This document shows positions 60,664-64,000 of a DNA stretch of 64,000 bases, in pieces. The notes under the pieces were generated by a model. That model ran no database searches, was not told the origin of the DNA, and worked only from the letters and a program-made list of their open reading frames with translations. Position 1 is the stretch's first letter, and each line of letters opens with the position of its first letter. The position numbers and the translations under genes were made by a program. Source of the DNA: Iamia sp. SCSIO 61187 (GTDB lineage: Bacteria > Actinomycetota > Acidimicrobiia > Acidimicrobiales > Iamiaceae); NCBI RefSeq assembly GCF_019443745.1, contig NZ_CP050948.1:806001-870000 (forward strand), in the 5' to 3' direction.

Positions 60664-61601
60664 GGCGCCTCGGGCCGGGCCAGGTCGTCGGCCGCGGCCA
60701 GGATCCGATCGGCGAGGGCGCCCATCACCGTGGCGTCGTCGTCGACGGTGCGGGTCCGGGCGAACGCCAGCCCGACCTCGTCGGCGACGGCTCGGGCCTC
60801 GATGTCGAGGTCGTAGCCGACCTCGAGGTGGTCGGTGACGAAGCCCTGGGGGCAGACGAGCACGCCCTCGCTGCGCCCGGTGTCGGCCAGGTCGCGGATG
60901 ACCTCGAGGACGTCGGGGCCCCGCCACGGCTCGGGCGTGCGGCCCGCGCTCTGCCAGGCGAGGCCCCACCCCGCCCAGGTGGCCAGCCCGGCCTGGCGGG
61001 CGATGGCTCGGGCGCTGCGGGCCAGCTCGCCCGGGTAGGGGTCGCCCACCAGCACCCGCTCCGGCAGCGAGTGGGCGGTGAAGAGGACCTTGGTCGCGGC
61101 CGGCAGGTCGGCGAGGGCGTCGCCCACGGCCCGGGCGGTGAAGGCCTGCCACTCGGGCAGGTCGCTCCAGCGGTCGACGGCCGCGGCCCGCCCGCCGCCC
61201 TCGGCCATGGCGTCGGCCAGGCGGCGCTGGTACTCGCCCACGCTGAACCCGCTGTAGTGCGGGGCGAGGACGATCCCGACCACGTCGGTGACCCCCTCGG
61301 CGAGGAGGGTGGCGGCGGCGTCCTCGACGAACGGGACGGCGTGCTTCTGGCCCAGGACCACCCGGCACCGGCCCGGGGCCCGGGCCTCGAGGGCGGCGGA
61401 GATGGCGTCGACCTGGGCCGCGGTGCGGGCCGCCATCGACGACGTGCCGCCGAGGGCGTCGTAGCGGGACCGGAGGTCGGCCAGCTGCTCAGGGGTCGGG
61501 GGCCGGCCCCGGCGGATGTGGGTGTAGTACGCCTCGACGTCGTCGGGGGTGGCCGGCGTGCCGTAGGCCATCACCGCGACGCCGACGGGCCCCTCGGTCA
61601 C
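60660..61601 (-). CDS. hemH: Ferrochelatase (coproporphyrin ferrochelatase)
   Basis: 313 residues from GTG 61601. [20 protein letters not shown], the [10 protein letters not shown] and [20 protein letters not shown] (His and the PHYS motif) blocks, then [20 protein letters not shown] and the catalytic [20 protein letters not shown]. Inserts Fe2+ into coproporphyrin III in the actinobacterial route (CpfC). Overlaps hemE and hemY by 4 bases at either end, so translation is coupled. Confidence 0.95.
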   Translation of the reverse strand: MTEGPVGVAVMAYGTPATPDDVEAYYTHIRRGRPPTPEQLADLRSRYDALGGTSSMAARTAAQVDAISAALEARAPGRCRVVLGQKHAVPFVEDAAATLLAEGVTDVVGIVLAPHYSGFSVGEYQRRLADAMAEGGGRAAAVDRWSDLPEWQAFTARAVGDALADLPAATKVLFTAHSLPERVLVGDPYPGELARSARAIARQAGLATWAGWGLAWQSAGRTPEPWRGPDVLEVIRDLADTGRSEGVLVCPQGFVTDHLEVGYDLDIEARAVADEVGLAFARTRTVDDDATVMGALADRILAAADDLARPEAP

Positions 61602-62695
61602 GGCTGGGCCCCGGCGCCGTCGAGCAGCGAGGGCTGGGCGTCGGCCCGGCCCTCGGCGTGGACGAGGGCGACGACCTGCTCGAGCACCTCGGGGTCGGTC
61701 TCGGGGAGGACACCGTGGCCCAGGTTGAAGATGTGCCCCGGGTGGCCGTCGTTGCGGCGCAGGACGTCGCGGGCTCCCTCGAGGGCGACATCGGCGCCGG
61801 CCACGACGAGGGCGGGGTCGAGGTTGCCCTGCAGCACTGCGTCGGCCCCGAGGCGGGCGCGGGCGGCGTCGAGCGGGACCCGCCAGTCGACGCCGACCAC
61901 GTCGGCACCGGCCTGGCGCATGAGGGGGAGGAGCTCGCCGGTGCTGACCCCGAAGTGGATGCGGGGCACGCCGAGGTCGGCCACGGCGTCGAGCACCTTG
62001 GCGCTGGCGGGCATCACGAAGCGCTCGTAGTCGGCCGGGGTCAGGGCGCCGGCCCACGAGTCGAACAGCTGCACGGCCGACGCACCCGCCGCGACCTGGG
62101 CTCGCAGCGTGGTGGCGGCCTGGTCGGCCAGCCGGTCCACCAGGGCGGCCCACAGCTCGGGGTCGGTGTGCATCAGGGCCTTGGTCTTGGTCCAGGTGCG
62201 GGTGGGGGCGCCCTCGACCAGGTAGCTGGCCACGGTGAAGGGGGCGCCGGCGAAGCCGATCAGGGGCACGTCGCCCAGCTCGTCGACCAGGTTGGCGATC
62301 GTCTCGAGCACGTAGGGGATGTCCTCGAACGGCTCGAGGGGCCGCAGCCGGTCGAGGTCGGCGGCCGAGGCGAAGGGCCGCTCGACCACCGGGCCGACGC
62401 CGGGGGCGACGTCGACGCCGAAGCCGATGGCGGCGACCGCGGTCACGATGTCGGAGTAGAGGATGGCGGCGTCGACGCCGTAGCGGCGGACCGGCTGCAG
62501 GGTGATCTCGGTGGCCAGGTCCGGGGTGCGGATGGCGTCGAGGATGCTGCCCTCGCCCCGCACGGCGCGGTACTCGGGCAGCGACCGCCCGGCCTGGCGC
62601 ATGAACCACACGGGCACGGTCGGGCCGGGCTCCCCCCGGCAGGCGCGGAGGAACGGGGCGTCGGGGGGCGGGGCCACGGCACCGAGGGTAGGCAT
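61598..62695 (-). CDS. hemE: Uroporphyrinogen decarboxylase
   Basis: 365 residues from ATG 62695. The N-terminal substrate motif [20 protein letters not shown] is followed by [20 protein letters not shown] and [20 protein letters not shown]; later [40 protein letters not shown] and [17 protein letters not shown]. It converts uroporphyrinogen III to coproporphyrinogen III. First gene of the hem operon, divergent from the HelD-type helicase across 152 bp. Confidence 0.95.
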   Translation of the reverse strand: MPTLGAVAPPPDAPFLRACRGEPGPTVPVWFMRQAGRSLPEYRAVRGEGSILDAIRTPDLATEITLQPVRRYGVDAAILYSDIVTAVAAIGFGVDVAPGVGPVVERPFASAADLDRLRPLEPFEDIPYVLETIANLVDELGDVPLIGFAGAPFTVASYLVEGAPTRTWTKTKALMHTDPELWAALVDRLADQAATTLRAQVAAGASAVQLFDSWAGALTPADYERFVMPASAKVLDAVADLGVPRIHFGVSTGELLPLMRQAGADVVGVDWRVPLDAARARLGADAVLQGNLDPALVVAGADVALEGARDVLRRNDGHPGHIFNLGHGVLPETDPEVLEQVVALVHAEGRADAQPSLLDGAGAQP

Positions 62696-62847
62696 CGACC
62701 GGGCCCGTCGTCCCTTCCGAGCACGCGGTGCGGCGACGGTCCGGGCCGGGCCTGAACCGTCGCCCCGGCCCGGACCGGTCACATCGCCCAGCCCATCCCG
62801 GCCGGGAGCCCACTAGAGTGGTCGACCCTTCGCCCACGCCCCTGCGC

Positions 62848-64000
62848 ATGGGCCACCAACGCCACAGGGGACGGACCCTGCACCCGGAGCTCGAGGCCGA
62901 GCAGGCCTACATCGACTACGCCTACGAGTGCCTGGCGGCGGCGCGCGAGCGGGCCACGACGCTGCAGACGATGGTCGAGGTCGGGCGGGGCGGCACCGAG
63001 CAGGCCCGCTTCGAGCGCGAGGTCATCTTCGACACCATCGCCCAGCGGCTGGTCCAGCTGCACCTGGGCGACGCCACCTTGTGCTTCGGCCGCATCGACA
63101 CCGAGCCCGACGGCGTGGCCACGAACGGCGACGGGCCGCCGGTCGGGGACACCTTCTACATCGGCCGGGTGGCGGTGGCCGACGCCAACCAGGAGGTCGT
63201 GGTCGTCGACTGGCGGGCCCCCGTGGCAGAGCCCTTCTACCGGGCCACCGGTCGCTCGCCGATGGGCCTGGCCCGCCGGCGCCACTTCGCCACCCGGGGC
63301 CCGAAGCTGCTCGACATCGAGGACGAGCTCTTCGGCGAGCGGGCCCTCGGGCTCGGTGCCGACGACGGCATCTCGGGCCACGGGGCCCTGATGGCCGCCC
63401 TCGAGACGGCCCGCTCGGGCCGGTTGGGCGACATCGTCGCCACCATCCAGGGCGAGCAGGACGAGATCATCCGGGCGCCCATGCCGGGCCTGCTCGTGGT
63501 CCAGGGCGGGCCGGGCACCGGCAAGACGGTCGTCGCCCTCCACCGGGCCGCCTACCTGCTCTACACCCACCGGTTCCCCCTCGAGGACCAGGGCGTGCTG
63601 GTCGTGGGGCCCAACCGCCTCTTCCTCGGCTACATCGAGCAGGTCCTCCCGTCGCTCGGCGAGGCCGGCGTCGAGCTGGCCGTGCTGGGCGACCTCATCG
63701 ACTCCGTCCGGGTCCGCGACCGCGACACCCCGCTGGCGGCCCGCGTCAAGGGCGACGCCCGCATGATCAAGGTGCTGGCCAAGGCGGTCCGCGACCGCAA
63801 GCGGCCGCTGCGGCGAGACCTCGTCGTCGGCTTCGGCCTCACCCGCCTCCGGGTCACGGTGGCCGACTCCCAGCGCATCGTGGCCGACGCCCGGCGCCGG
63901 GCCCGGCACCACAACGGCGGCCGCCGCTTCGTCGAGGCGGGGCTGTTCGAGGCGCTGGCGGCCAGCAGCCGCACGCCGCTCGACGCCTCCGAGGTCCGCA
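62848..64000 (+). CDS. HelD-like UvrD/Rep-family helicase (partial, runs off the window)
   Basis: The first 384 codons are open and the gene continues beyond 64000. The N-terminal coiled coil (ELEAEQAYIDYAYECLAAAR) and IGRVAVADANQEVVVVDWRA segment, with ATPase Walker A GGPGTGKTVVALHRAAYLLY near residue 219, match HelD-type RNA-polymerase-associated ATPases. HelD-family proteins bind RNAP; some confer rifampicin tolerance, which cannot be judged here. Start ATG 62848 is in frame with a possible earlier GTG 62818; neither has a strong ribosome site. Confidence 0.88.
   Translation, partial: MGHQRHRGRTLHPELEAEQAYIDYAYECLAAARERATTLQTMVEVGRGGTEQARFEREVIFDTIAQRLVQLHLGDATLCFGRIDTEPDGVATNGDGPPVGDTFYIGRVAVADANQEVVVVDWRAPVAEPFYRATGRSPMGLARRRHFATRGPKLLDIEDELFGERALGLGADDGISGHGALMAALETARSGRLGDIVATIQGEQDEIIRAPMPGLLVVQGGPGTGKTVVALHRAAYLLYTHRFPLEDQGVLVVGPNRLFLGYIEQVLPSLGEAGVELAVLGDLIDSVRVRDRDTPLAARVKGDARMIKVLAKAVRDRKRPLRRDLVVGFGLTRLRVTVADSQRIVADARRRARHHNGGRRFVEAGLFEALAASSRTPLDASEVR

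Noticed and set aside
62818-62847. GTG 62818 as start of the HelD-like gene
   Set aside because: It is in frame but adds a Pro-rich leader with no ribosome site. ATG 62848 is used, though the evidence between them is weak.

Overview
The window is very GC-rich, densely packed bacterial chromosome with many GTG starts and 4-base ATGA/GTGA overlaps. Gene content points to an actinomycetote: a coproheme decarboxylase (HemQ) with hemE-hemH-hemY, a WXG100 protein with an FHA-FtsK type VII ATPase, a WS/DGAT wax-ester synthase, Rrf2, HxlR and TetR regulators, a SigJ-like ECF factor and KstR-like palindromes. Acidimicrobiia is my best guess from the overall flavour, but no rRNA or marker here proves it. 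I see no tRNA, rRNA, CRISPR array, transposase or integrase. The window reads as core chromosome with patches of repeats.

Layout. 0-5 kb: a minus-strand type VII secretion pair (WXG100 substrate, EssC/EccC-like ATPase). 5-12 kb: hemQ, an acetyltransferase, then a plus-strand branched-chain amino acid type ABC operon (livH-livM-livG-livF) facing its lipoprotein binding protein. That binding protein has its domain order circularly permuted. 12-16 kb: a large zinc-ribbon membrane protein, a 113-bp tandem repeat and a DUF427 gene broken by an internal deletion. 16-24 kb: cold-shock protein, Rrf2 regulator, CoA-disulfide-reductase-like flavoprotein, GlnD-like protein, NUDIX hydrolase and WS/DGAT acyltransferase. 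24-28 kb: a wHTH regulator divergent from a zinc-finger peptide that is translationally coupled to a Ca2+-type P-type ATPase, with an AT-rich control region. 28-36 kb: HxlR/MFS pair, dimethylformamidase-like protein, anti-sigma-like ATPase, TetR with a membrane protein, and an acyl-CoA dehydrogenase divergent from a 3-alpha-hydroxysteroid-dehydrogenase-like SDR across a perfect KstR-type palindrome.

36.0-36.7 kb is a mosaic of short palindromic and direct repeats ahead of sbcD-sbcC. 41-51 kb: glucose/sorbosone dehydrogenase lipoprotein, TesB thioesterase, GH1 glycosidase, GtrA-like and DUF2254 membrane proteins, a methyltransferase, paired palindromic repeats, a redoxin with a CXC motif and its own KstR-type palindrome, an acyl-CoA synthetase, and an ECF sigma/AhpD-like pair. 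51-56 kb: HAD phosphatase, then a glycosyltransferase, methyltransferase and six-hairpin (alpha/alpha) protein in tandem, then DUF445. 56-64 kb: D-aminoacyl-tRNA deacylase, apolipoprotein N-acyltransferase with Ser at the nucleophile position, a small hypothetical, the hemE-hemH-hemY operon, and the start of a HelD-type helicase that runs off the window.

How the genes work together: hemE, hemH, hemY and the distant hemQ fit the coproporphyrin-dependent heme route. The lipoproteins here (binding protein, sugar dehydrogenase) would be clients of the apolipoprotein N-acyltransferase. Fatty-acid or sterol-type catabolism (ACAD, SDR, acyl-CoA synthetase, TesB, WS/DGAT) recurs, and two loci share a TNNAACNNGTTNNA operator.
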